DNA of 64,000 nucleotides from Sphaerolaimus hirsutus (lineage: Eukaryota > Nematoda > Chromadorea > Monhysterida > Sphaerolaimidae): contig OZ038457.1 in NCBI GenBank assembly GCA_964036195.1, positions 23,587,147-23,651,146 on the forward strand. Reading direction: 5' to 3'. This document shows, one piece after another, positions 33,660-43,621 of the stretch. The first letter of the stretch is position 1, and every line of letters begins with the position of its first letter. The translations under genes and the position numbers were made by a program. The notes under the pieces are model-generated. The model worked only from the letters and a program-made list of their open reading frames with translations, did not search any database and was not told where the DNA came from.

Positions 33660-34738
33660 CATAGTTGTTAATACGTATTTACGTTTACTCGATAAATACG
33701 GATACTCGACTACTGCGTAAATACGTTTACGTTTACTCCCGAATAAAATACCGGTACTCATTTACTCGCGTACTTTTTGAAAGTACGCGAGTACAGAAAA
33801 CGTATTTCAAACAGGCTTTTTATAGGCTTTTTCAAGGCTTACAGCATACAAAAGGAGAGAAAAGTTCAAAATAGTTTCAAAATATTCTAAATAGTATAAG
33901 AATTAGGGTTGGCCGATGTTTTTTTTAAAACGTTTTTTAAATAAAAACATGACGTCCGAAATGTTTTTGTTTTTTTTAAAACATCGACCGAAATTTTTAG
34001 TATAAGCACTAGGTATTTTGCAAAATTTTTGCGCGCAAGCGCGCAATTTCACACACAAATTGACATTGGTGGTTGTTTTCATTAGTTTTGTGGCATTTTT
34101 AGTATCAAAGTATCCATTTATATATGCTACCATGGGTTAATAAGCCATCATATGTCGGTGTAGTATATAATATTGAGGTACCTCCACAGTGTGTAACTTC
34201 ACTCCCAAAGTAACAACCTCCTTTTATAACCTTGTTTCATCACTATTCCGTTTCAACACAAATCACCACTTATAATGCTATCCCAAGGCTCAACAGCCAT
34301 TATATGGTCATATATAACATCACAGAGTATTGCCACTGTCTGATATACCTATATATGATGACACAAGGTCATATCTGGGAGCTTTTAAAAAAACGTTTTT
34401 TATTTTAAAAAAACGTTGTTTTTTTATAAAAAAAACATCGAGTTAAAAAAAACGTTTTTTTCCAACCCTAATAAGAATTAGCAAAAACACATTAACTAGT
34501 TAATTTGATGGTGAAAAAGTTCGAAGATGAGTTATTTTGAGCGAAACTTGGGGCAAAATTTCTCAAAAATACCCACTTTTACGTTTTCTGGGACAAAATT
34601 AATTTACTCACGTTTACTCATGACATGAGTAAAAGTACAAAATAAATACTTTACGTTTTCTGTACTCACTTGTGAGTAAAAAAAATACTTAACATTTACG
34701 TTTACTTTCGAAAAAGTTCAGTACTTTTAACAACTCTG
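33660..34738. mobile_element. MITE family M with nested family D, 8-bp TSD
   Basis: Left end CATAGTTGTTAATACGTATT and right end ACTTTTAACAACTCTG. Exact duplications ATACATAG are at 33652-33659 and 34739-34746. TTTACGTTTACTCG words lie at both ends. A complete family D element is inserted at 33904. Confidence 0.9.
33904..34470. mobile_element. MITE family D, inverse orientation, 8-bp TSD
   Basis: Left end TAGGGTTGGCCGATG and right end TTTTTCCAACCCTA. Exact duplications ATAAGAAT are at 33896-33903 and 34471-34478. Core GCGCGCAAGCGCGC at 34031-34044. It is nested in a family M element. Confidence 0.93.
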
Positions 34739-34746
34739 ATACATAG

Positions 34747-35213
34747 CGACACATTTTCCTCGAAACCGTTTTGAAGGTCGTGTTTTGTAATAGGATTTTG
34801 ACTGCGCGAAAGTGGAATGGATATTTACAAAGTATTTACAAACCTGCAATTTTGAAGTTGGACTGCTATGTGTAGTAATTTCGGTAGTGTGGTAGTGAAA
34901 TTTCCTTCCAGCTTCTGATGTATTTTACTATTTTTGTGCGGTGTGTTCGAATTTGTCTAATGCTGCATTTGCGTTGAACCCCTTCACGGCAGGGATCCAT
35001 TGAATGCAAAAACTGTGCCAATTCCATGGCACATTAGTGCTTTCTTTTATAAAACACGCTGAAGCTTTTCGGGACCACTCACAGGTCTGTAAAATGTCCT
35101 ATAATAAATACTATTGCCGCTTTACCTGAGCATTGATATTACGCTAAATTTGATAACGTCACGCTCCGCTGTCCACATTTTTTCTTAAATTACAGAAAAT
35201 TTGTACATGGTCG
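34747..35213. other. Unassigned stretch
   Basis: No inverted ends, word arrays or coding exons could be supported in this ~470-bp interval. Confidence 0.4.
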
Positions 35214-36122
35214 GGCTGAAAAGTCCCCGGGCAGCGCTCGCCATTCGCGCTAGGGCTAAGCTACGGTTATAAAATTTTAACACGTTAATATATCAGGTGT
35301 TTTGAGTTTTCACCCAAAATTTCACCCCTTTAGCTCCACCCACTGCGGAACTGTGGGGGTTACAATTTCGGTCATTTTGTACTGATGTACAAATGGTGCT
35401 CTAGCTCAACGCTGCTTTAAGTTGTGATAATGAAACTTTGGCTAGTCTAAGCCACCAGTGTTGGCAATGTGCCAGCACTAACCAACATTAGCTATGATAT
35501 CATAAGCCTAGTCCATATTGCCATTACTGTCGCTACTCTCACTACCAAATTCATCATTCTGCCTCTACGGTTGGTCAATACAGGTTAATACGGGAGGCGT
35601 TTTTCATGCACACTGCTGTTGAACACAGGTAATGTGTCCACTACAGATTAGTAATGAAACACAAATGAAATTTAATTGACATAATAATTTACAGCACATT
35701 TCAAACAACATTAAAATCACTGCAATACAACATGATCTCAGATGCTCACTAAAAACATCCACTACAATTCCCACGTTTCTTGCACATCACCCTGATCTGC
35801 ATATTAATTTTACCTTAATGGCAATGATGTTGATGAAAGTGTTGAATACTATCAGCACATGGCCAACACACTGGCTTACACTAGTCAAAGTTTCATGATC
35901 ACAACTTTAAGCAGCATTGAGCTAGAGCACCATTTGTACATCAGTACAAAATGACCGAAATTGTTACCCCCACAGTTCCGCAGTGGGTGGAGCTAGAGGG
36001 GTGAAATTTTGGGTGGAAACTCAAGACACCTGATATATTAACGTGTTAGAATTTTATAACCGTAGCTTACCCCTAGCGCGAATGGCGAGCACTGCCCGGG
36101 GACTTTTCAGCCCGACCATGTA
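35214..36122. mobile_element. Mariner-like hairpin element with ~300-bp inverted repeats
   Basis: Left end TACATGGTCGGGCTGAAAAG and inverse right end CTTTTCAGCCCGACCATGTA. Inverted similarity extends about 300 bp inward on each side (for example GGTGCTCTAGCTCAACGCTG / inverse). The TA at each end and GGTCGGGCTGAAAAGTCCC are consistent with a mariner-type MITE; the family assignment is inferred. No transposase is present. Confidence 0.78.
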
Positions 36123-36164
36123 GAAATACATACCTACAAAAATATCTTTATTATTTTTTGAAAC

Positions 36165-36465
36165 TTTGCATGGTATTTGACATTTTATAGGGTCTGTGAA
36201 TGGAACCTGGGGCTGGAGGGGGCTGTAAAGTGTAATGTCAAGTATTTAATGTCATACAAACTGTCAGCCAGAGTGACAATTCCCATGCAAAGTCCAATAG
36301 CCGCAGTTGGTTCGTCCGCAAATGAACCAAGTTCAGGGGCCAGTCCATGTGAAATATCATGCAGAAAGTAAAATGTTGAAAATGTCCGGTAAAAATGAAG
36401 AAAAACAAATTGAAAACTGGCACTTGACATTCACACTCCATGACATGCGGTAATTTACACATGTT
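36165..36465. repeat. Family Q word array
   Basis: Phrases ACTTTGCATGGTATTTGACA, GTAAAGTGTAATGTCAAG and inverse CACTTGACATTCACAC lie on either side of a short middle. Ends are not resolved. Confidence 0.5.
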
Positions 36466-36470
36466 CCCAA

Positions 36471-36637
36471 TGCCTCCACACACACACTAGTTGACATCGA
36501 CACCAAATGTCAACTGGTTCCAATCCCAATTCCAAGCTCGCATTTGAACGTCATTCGTCGACTCGTCAAGAAGCTTTGAATTTGGATCAGAATCAGTTGA
36601 CATTTGGTGTCGATGTCAACTAGTGTGTGTGGAGCCA
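36471..36637. mobile_element. Short MITE family W, complete
   Basis: Left end TGCCTCCACACACACACTAG then TTGACATCGACACCAAATGT. The right end is the inverse, ACATTTGGTGTCGATGTCAA then CTAGTGTGTGTGGAGCCA. The two ~40-bp ends are nearly perfect inverses. The middle contains GTCGACTCGTCAAGAAGC. Confidence 0.85.
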
Positions 36638-36655
36638 ATATCACACAGTTATAAC

Positions 36656-38745
36656 TAGGGTTGGGACTTGATTTTTTTACTGATTTTTTTTTAAATCTGA
36701 TTTTTTTATCAAAGGGTGGAAACTGATCTTAATTTTAACGAATCAAAAGGCAAAATTTCTGGTAGACATGCACTAGGTATTTTGTAATTTTTTTGCGCGC
36801 AAGCGCGCAATTTCTCACACGTAACCATTGGTGGTGTTTTCATGGGTTTTGGGGCATTTTTAGTGTAAAAGCTTCCATTTATTCATGTTACCATATAATG
36901 ATAAGCCGTGATATGCTAGTGTAGTATATAATATATCCAGCCAATATGTTCCCACATACTTCTACAGTGTGTAACATCACTGTCAATGTATTAGCCTTCT
37001 CTTACAACCTTATTTAAGCACTATTCCATGCTGAACTTCACTTGAAGTCACGAATGTTCGACAAAAGGCGATATAAACACCTTCCCGGACAAGTTCACCA
37101 CCCATTTTTTTATTTCACTTCGGATGGAATATCTCCGTCCATGGGGGTGTTATAAGGCTGAAACTTTGTATATATAAAGTTGTAACACCCCCTTACTCCC
37201 CAACAATGGGGGGAGGTGCGGCGACTCACTACAGGGTGGATCGCCCTATATGCACAATTTTTTTGTGGCGTTTTTGATGTCCCAAACAAGTTCACCACCC
37301 ACTTGATTAGCTACACTTTGAAGCCTACATCTCCAGCTGTGAGGGCGGTAGAAAGCTGAAATTTGGGGGATGTCTTGTCAACAACCCCCCTCACAATACA
37401 CCAGTGGGGCGGCTGCCGATGACCCACTAAAGCATGGGTCACAGCATATAAAGTTGATCATTTTTTAAGAACAGCCCAAGTGTCCCAACTAAGTTCACCA
37501 CCCAACTGCACTATGAAAATGTTGCAACAACATACCTAATATAAAACTGAATTGGGTTTGAACCCTAGTTCTGCTGATTAAATTTTTTTTCAGTAGGGCA
37601 CCCACCCCATCCCATAAACCGCAGACCAATTATTTCAATTTAAATCAATTTTTTGTTTCCCACTTAAAAAGTTGGTTTACAAAGTTCGCTAGGGAAGGGT
37701 CTAAGGTTCAAAGTTATGTAAACAACATAACCTCTAAAATGCTTCCATAAGGAAATTTATTTGGGGTGAATGAAAAAGTGAACATTTTGTCAAATTTTGT
37801 TCCTGCAATGACATCATTTTGACATCGTAGAATTAACCCCAAGTAAATTTCCTTATGGAGGCATTTTATAGGTTATGTTGTTTACATAACTTTGAACCTT
37901 AGACCATACTCTAGTGAACTTTGTAAACCAACTTTTTAAGTGTGAAACAAAAAATTGGTTTAAAGTGCAATTTTCGGTCTACCGTTTATGGGACAGGGTG
38001 GGTGCCCTGCTGAAAAAATTTTTTTTTGGCTAAACTAGGGTTCCAACCCGATTCAGTTTTATATTAGGTATGTCGTTGCAACATTTTTTTAAATGCAGTT
38101 GGGTGATGAACTTGTTTTGGGACACTCGGCTGTTTTTAGAAAAAGGTCAACTTTATATGCAGTGACCCATGCTTTAGTGGGTTGTCAGCAGCCGCCCCAC
38201 TGGTGTATTGTGAGGGGGGGTTGTTGGCAAGACATCCCCCAAATTTCAGCTTTATACTGCCATCACAGCTGGAGATACAGCTCTCATAGTGTAGCCAATC
38301 AAGTGGGTGGTGAACTTGTTTGGGACACCAAAAACGCAAAAAAAAAGTGTTGCATATAGGGCGACCCACCCTGTAGTGAGTCGCCGCACCTACCCCCATT
38401 GTTGGGGAGTAAGGGGGTCTTACAACTTTATATATACAATGTTTCAGCCTTATAACACCCCCATGGACGGAGATATTGCATTAGAAGTGAAATAAAAAAA
38501 TGGGTGGTGAACTTGTCCGGGAAGGTGTTTACATAATAAGTTGACGTAAAATGTATATTTTTGAAAGAAATCACTGCTTATAATGCTATCCCATGACTCC
38601 ACAGTCATAATATGACCACAACAGACATAACAATACATTATCTGACACTTAACTAATATTTTTTTCTCTATACCCCCATTTTGGATGATTAAAAAAATAT
38701 CTTATTTTAATTTTAAAAAATCAATGTAAAAAATTTCCAACCCTA
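36656..38745. mobile_element. MITE family K (TGATTTTTT words) with nested hairpin, TSD
   Basis: Left end TAGGGTTGGGACTTGATTTT and right end AAATTTCCAACCCTA. Flanks GTTATAAC (36648-36655) and GTTGTAAC (38746-38753) match in 7 of 8 bases. The interior resembles family D (core GCGCGCAAGCGCGC at 36795-36808). The hairpin element L copy 2 is inserted at 37074. Confidence 0.87.
37074..38531. mobile_element. Long hairpin element L (copy 2)
   Basis: Ends TAAACACCTTCCCGGACAAG and inverse CTTGTCCGGGAAGGTGTTTA. Near-complete palindrome of 1458 bp meeting around 37805. Modules are shared with copy 1 (ATATCTCC, GGGCACCCACCC, AAGTTGGTTTACAAAG). The TA at each outer end is a possible target duplication. 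Confidence 0.88.
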
Positions 38746-38753
38746 GTTGTAAC

Positions 38754-39540
38754 CAGGAATTTATGATGATATTCATCACCTGGTAAATGTTTAAGGAAAC
38801 ACTGGATTCAAATGTGCAAAATACAATTGCAATTGATTAGCATTTTTTCACCAATTTGCATTTTGTTTTTTAAACATTTATTTTCCAAATGTTGCGAACC
38901 CCGCATAATGCCCAACGGCGAAATGCATTCATCTGCGCACTATCGGCTGCAAAATGTCTCGGAAAAAATATGTTGCGTTCGGTCGATACGATTCTTCAAT
39001 GTCGGCATTCTATATCTTTTTCTGAAAATCGAAAATGTCACAAATTAGATCAGTGATGCATGGCGCCTTTATCTGGCGCTTTGTAGACCATTTCACTTTC
39101 ACTAGCGCCATTTTTCTGGCGCTCGGCTACCACATTTCTCAAAGTGGTCAATATTCAGTTACGACACAAATACCCAAATATATTATCCTCAGCCCTATAA
39201 AAGTGTCCAAAAGAATGCAGCCTTTACCTGCCGTCGGGGGGGGGGGGGGGGATTTGCCTCATCACGCGCGCGCCACTCGACAGAAACACGGTAAAATAGT
39301 CATATTATACCGGCACTTACACTTTGAATGGGTGAAACTGGTTTGAGCCACACTTTCGACAGCGAACACATACATTCCCACGCAAATTGGCACGCGACAA
39401 AAACAATGGCCGACTATTTTTGTCCGGGAATCGTGATTATGGCCACGCTCCGCCTTCCGTACGTAGATTCACGATTAGCATTGGAAACAATTGTTAATTT
39501 TTGCAAAATAATATATGAGAAAATCTTTTAAGAAAAAATA
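38754..39540. other. Unassigned stretch with a few GGCGCC words and a G run
   Basis: Scattered ATGGCGCC / AGCGCCATTTTTCTGGCGC at 39058-39125 suggest a family H relic. A G run lies at 39235-39250. Otherwise no gene or bounded repeat is seen. Confidence 0.4.
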
Positions 39541-39735
39541 TAATTAAATCTCTTTCAAAAAACCTGGAAAAATATAAATATCAGAATTTGAGAGATTTTC
39601 TGATATTTTTAAAAATCTCAGAAAATTTCTCAAAAATAAAATATAAGTAAATCTCTAGAAAATCGTTAAAAAAATAAATCTCAGAAAATCTTATATTTTC
39701 TGAGACTTTTTCAAATATAAATCTCCCAGAGATTT
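39541..39735. repeat. TCTCAGAAAAT word array
   Basis: Inverted words GAGATTTTCTGA and AAATCTCAGAAAATT repeat across about 190 bp. It has the same architecture as the other word-array MITE ends, but no termini were defined. Confidence 0.5.
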
Positions 39736-40532
39736 TTTCAATGCTATTCACGATGTACAGTTTTATTGTGCCTTTGAAAGGCACAAGTGCCTTGTCTGAG
39801 TGACTTTTGGAGGTTGTCCACTTGGCTGGATGCGCTCACACTTAAATTAGATAGTTTTGGAGTTTTGTTTGATGTTTTTGAATGGCGACACGTGTGAATT
39901 TTTGACTGTAGATGTGTATCCATGTAAAAAGGTATTTTATAATATTTCATTGTCAGTTATTCCGAACAGTGTCTGCGATTAATTTCCTTATTCACGCTTT
40001 CATTTTCACACCGTCAAATAATGGCAAGATACCTATTTATTTTTGTCTTAAAAAAGAAAAATACGCGCATTCCACCTGTAAATATCATGAGCATTAATTC
40101 CCATTTTTCGGTGCATTTTAGTTGACCCTAATCAAAATATGCAGATAGATGGGCCATTTGCTCACGAATAAGGTCATATTGATTCCGTATGTCTACGTTT
40201 ATGGAGCTTGTTCAAATTTTGTACAAATTAATATCTTCACACGTAAGATTGCGTTTGATTTTGATCTAGCCAAAAGGACATTTTTTCTGGTAAACGCGGT
40301 TTTTATGCATTTTGCTGCCTGATTTCTCTGATGTCAGTCTATCATTCGGACCTTTTAATTAAAAGTTTCCTTCGTTTCTATTCATCCAGCGATAATTTTT
40401 TATACAGTGCACATCTGACTGAAACTGTACCAAAAGCGGATCAGCACCAAAGTGCACAACTTGTTCAAATCATAATTATAATAAAAGTTGAATTGCATCG
40501 GTGGCATCACCATCGCCGGGCAGTCCGGCACT
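39736..40532. other. Unassigned AT-rich stretch
   Basis: No supported coding exon, RNA gene or bounded repeat. Open frames here are short and without recognisable domains. Confidence 0.4.
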
Positions 40533-40912
40533 TTGTAAAGTGTAAAGTTAAATACCAAGCAAAATATTCAATTATAATGAAATTAAAAATATATTTTTTA
40601 CTTAACTTTTGACATTTTGCATGACATTTGACGAATTTGTATACCATATTGCATGACATTTGACAAATTTTTGTGACATCTTCCATGACGTTTAACACTT
40701 GACTTTACACTTGATTGTTGCCACACGTTAGTACACAACTGAAATTTGGGAAACTTCTAAATCTGTTTTGAGCGCATTTGCGTTCACCAGAATGAATTAT
40801 TTTTGATTGATTTCAACAGGCACCTCATTGTGGTAACCTCAGATGGTTTCAAAACAGATTTATCAATTTCCCAAATTTGTCATAAATTTTTGGTGTGCGC
40901 AGCGCCATTAAT
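40533..40912. repeat. Family Q array followed by W-like relic
   Basis: 40533-40735: GTAAAGTGTAAAGTTAAATACC ... inverse TGCATGACATTTGACAAATT words. 40738-40912: TGAAATTTGGGAAACTTC and inverse AATTTCCCAAATTTG around a GAATGAATTATT middle, ending GTGTGCGCAGCGCCA, like the W-type element at 42561. Confidence 0.5.
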
Positions 40913-41015
40913 TCTGGCTCACCCTGTTTTAAACTTCCCGGCATGGTGTACAATAAACTTTACCATATTTTGAAAAATAAAGCTGCGTGAAAAATGCGCA
41001 TCACGTTCACCCATA

Positions 41016-42148
41016 TAAACACCTTCCCGGTCACGTCCGGCACCCTATTTTTGATGACACTTGTGACATCCTATCTCCAGTTCTAGGGTGCGCCAGAAGC
41101 TGAAACTTGGGAAAAATATTGACGGAACCCCCCTCTACTTCGCATGAATTTGGGGGGTCGCGGCGACCCCTTAGAGGGTGCGTCGCCATAAGTACAAAAA
41201 TTTTATTGGCTTTTCTGGTGTCCCTCACAGGTCCGGCACCCACTAATTTTTAAGCTGTGGGAGGGGTATAAATCTAAAATTTTCGGGATGTGTTACCAAC
41301 ACCCCTCCCCTACTATACACTATTCAAAAAAGTGAGATTAATGTGAAAAATTTCTAAAATATTCTTTTATTCTCTAAAAAAACACGACCACCCAATAGAT
41401 GGATGACAAATAATTCATTTTTTGGAACTTTTTTATTGGACACTTGAAAAGCTAGTTTACGATACTTTAAAGTGTAGGGTTTGATGATCAAAGGTATGTA
41501 AAGAACCACACCTCTAAAACGCCTGCATTGCAAAATTTACTTGGGGGGAATTTCAAACTGTAAATTTTGTAAATTTTTGTTCCGGAAATGATGTCATTAT
41601 GGTGTCATAAAATTCCCCCTAAGTAAATTTTGCAATGAAGGCATTTTAGAGGTATGGTTCTTTACATAACTTTAATCATCAAACCCTTCCCTTTAAAGTA
41701 TCGTAAACCAGCTCTTCAAGTGTCTAATAAAAAAGTTGCAAAAAGTGAATTTTTTGTCATCCATCTATTGGGGAGTGGTGTTTTTTTAGAGAATAAGTGA
41801 ATTTTTGAGAAATTTTTCACATTAATCTCACATTATTGAATAGTGTATAGTAGGGGAGTGGTGTTGGTAACACATCCCCAAAATTTTAGATTTATACCCC
41901 TCCTACAGCTCAGAAGTCAGCGAGTGCCGGACCTGCTGTGGGACACCAAAAAAGCCACAAAAAAATTTGCACTTAGGGCGACCCACCCTGAGAGGGGTCG
42001 CCGCGACCCCCAAAATTCATGCGAAGTAGAGGGGGGTTGCGACAATATCTCCCCCAAGTTTCAGCCTCGGGGGCGCCCTAGAACTGGGGATAGGATATAA
42101 GAAGTAAAATCAAAAAATGGCTGCCGGACGTGGCCGGGAAGGTGTTTA
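41016..42148. mobile_element. Long hairpin element L (copy 3, diverged)
   Basis: Ends TAAACACCTTCCCGGTCACG and inverse CGTGGCCGGGAAGGTGTTTA. Palindromic over 1.13 kb. It has the same outer ends as copies 1 and 2, but arm modules differ (TCCGGCACCC in place of TTCACCACCC), marking a subfamily. Confidence 0.85.
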
Positions 42149-42560
42149 GTATGAGCTATGTGAAGCGATGAGAAAAATAAAATTGTTAGGTATTTTTAAG
42201 TGAGGTCCATTGTGGTTAATTTCATTGTAAAGTATGTGGATGTATTCAGAGGCTGTACGGATAAATGGATTTCAGGAAATAGGTTTCTTCAGGTATATAT
42301 TTACTTCGATACTGTGTCGAAAATTTGTGTGCCCATACGGTACTTTTTTTTACAAAATTGGCACAGAAAATATCTCTGGCTGCATGCTCGAGTGTGTCGC
42401 GCGGCCACTGGCCATGTGTACATTGAGAAGTGCACCGTAGTATAGTTGTTAAGAAATTTTAAGATCTTTTTAAAAGTATTTGTAAATGTAACCCGAGTAC
42501 GGAAAATCAAAGTACAAAATTTTATATTTGGAAACGTGAAGGGAACATTTTTTTATGTAA
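42149..42560. other. Unassigned stretch
   Basis: No supported feature. Overlapping frames (42200-42445) are Cys/Arg-containing but lack splice context and a recognisable domain. Confidence 0.35.
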
Positions 42561-42783
42561 TGGCGCTGCATACACTAGTTTACTAACGGTAAACTAAGAA
42601 TTTGGCAAACTCATTTGTCAGCTTCTGAGCGCATCTGAGTTTACCGGAATGAGCTGTTCGTCAACTACAGTTGACAGAGATCATAAATAACACATTCCGG
42701 TAAACTCAGATTCATTCAGAATCTGAAAAATGAGTTTACCAGATTCTTAGTTTACCGTTAGTAAACTAGTGTGTGCAGCGCCA
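42561..42783. mobile_element. Short MITE family W, TTTACTAACGGTAAACT subtype
   Basis: Left end TGGCGCTGCATACACTAGTT followed by TACTAACGGTAAACTAAG. The right end is the inverse, CTTAGTTTACCGTTAGTAAA then CTAGTGTGTGCAGCGCCA. The middle contains GAATGAGCTGTTCGTCAAC. Confidence 0.82.
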
Positions 42784-43345
42784 ATATGGAATATTTATAT
42801 AAAAATGCTTTTTATTTTCAAGCAGTAAAATCCAATTTTGTGAAATACTTTTTACATGAAAAGTTAACTTAAAATTTTAACAACAGTTTGTGAATTCTAT
42901 TTTTCAGTACCTGATTATTTACAAAAACTGTTGCCAAGTGCCGCGGATGTTTTCTGTAGAATTAGAGTAACCAAACTGCGTGTTTTTCCAGATTCTATTT
43001 CAACACTCTTTAGATAAATACACTTAAATGGGAATGCTGTAAACATCAGTTTATAGTGACATTTTATGCACTGAATTTCTTGACAATCCGTGAATAACAG
43101 TGCACGTATAAGTACATTTTTTGAAGCACTAGGTATTAATTATACTTATTATAGTGTTGTATTTATCGAAATTGTACTTATTGAGAATATCGTCATTAAT
43201 TAAGACTTGAAGACACAAATTTTAGTCGATGTGTGTTTTTGCACGTCGTTTGCCATCAAGGAAAGGAAAGGCTTGATAAAATTTTTTGGCGATACGCGTA
43301 GAATTATTGGAAAAGCGCCAGAAAAATATCGTCACGGAGCGGCGC

Positions 43346-43491
43346 CATTGGCCCTACACACACTAGTTTTCACCGTGACTTCTGTGAAAACTGAAATGGC
43401 GACATGGCGACATTCAGCCTACTCTTACCTAATCTGCATTCGAAAAAAATTCAGTTTTCCCACGAAGTTACGGTGAAAACTAGTGTGTGTA
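43346..43491. mobile_element. Short MITE family W, TTTTCACCGTGACTTC subtype
   Basis: Left end TTGGCCCTACACACACTAG then TTTTCACCGTGACTTCTGTG. The right end is the inverse, CACGAAGTTACGGTGAAAA then CTAGTGTGTGTA. It is nearly the same as the nested unit at 5795. It lies about 130 bp upstream of the ZP gene start, inside or next to its promoter. Confidence 0.78.
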
Positions 43492-43621
43492 TGAAAAATC
43501 GGTACCCTCAAATGTCGCCGGCGCGAATGTCGTGAAATCACTGAGCGTAAAATGGACAATTCAAACCCGTATTTAACATTCACAGTCACAAAAGAAACTG
43601 AAACGCGGCAGCCAAAAAATC

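Noticed and set aside
43207-43476. 89-codon ORF upstream of the ZP gene
   Set aside because: Its second half crosses a family W MITE and the first half has no domain or splice evidence.
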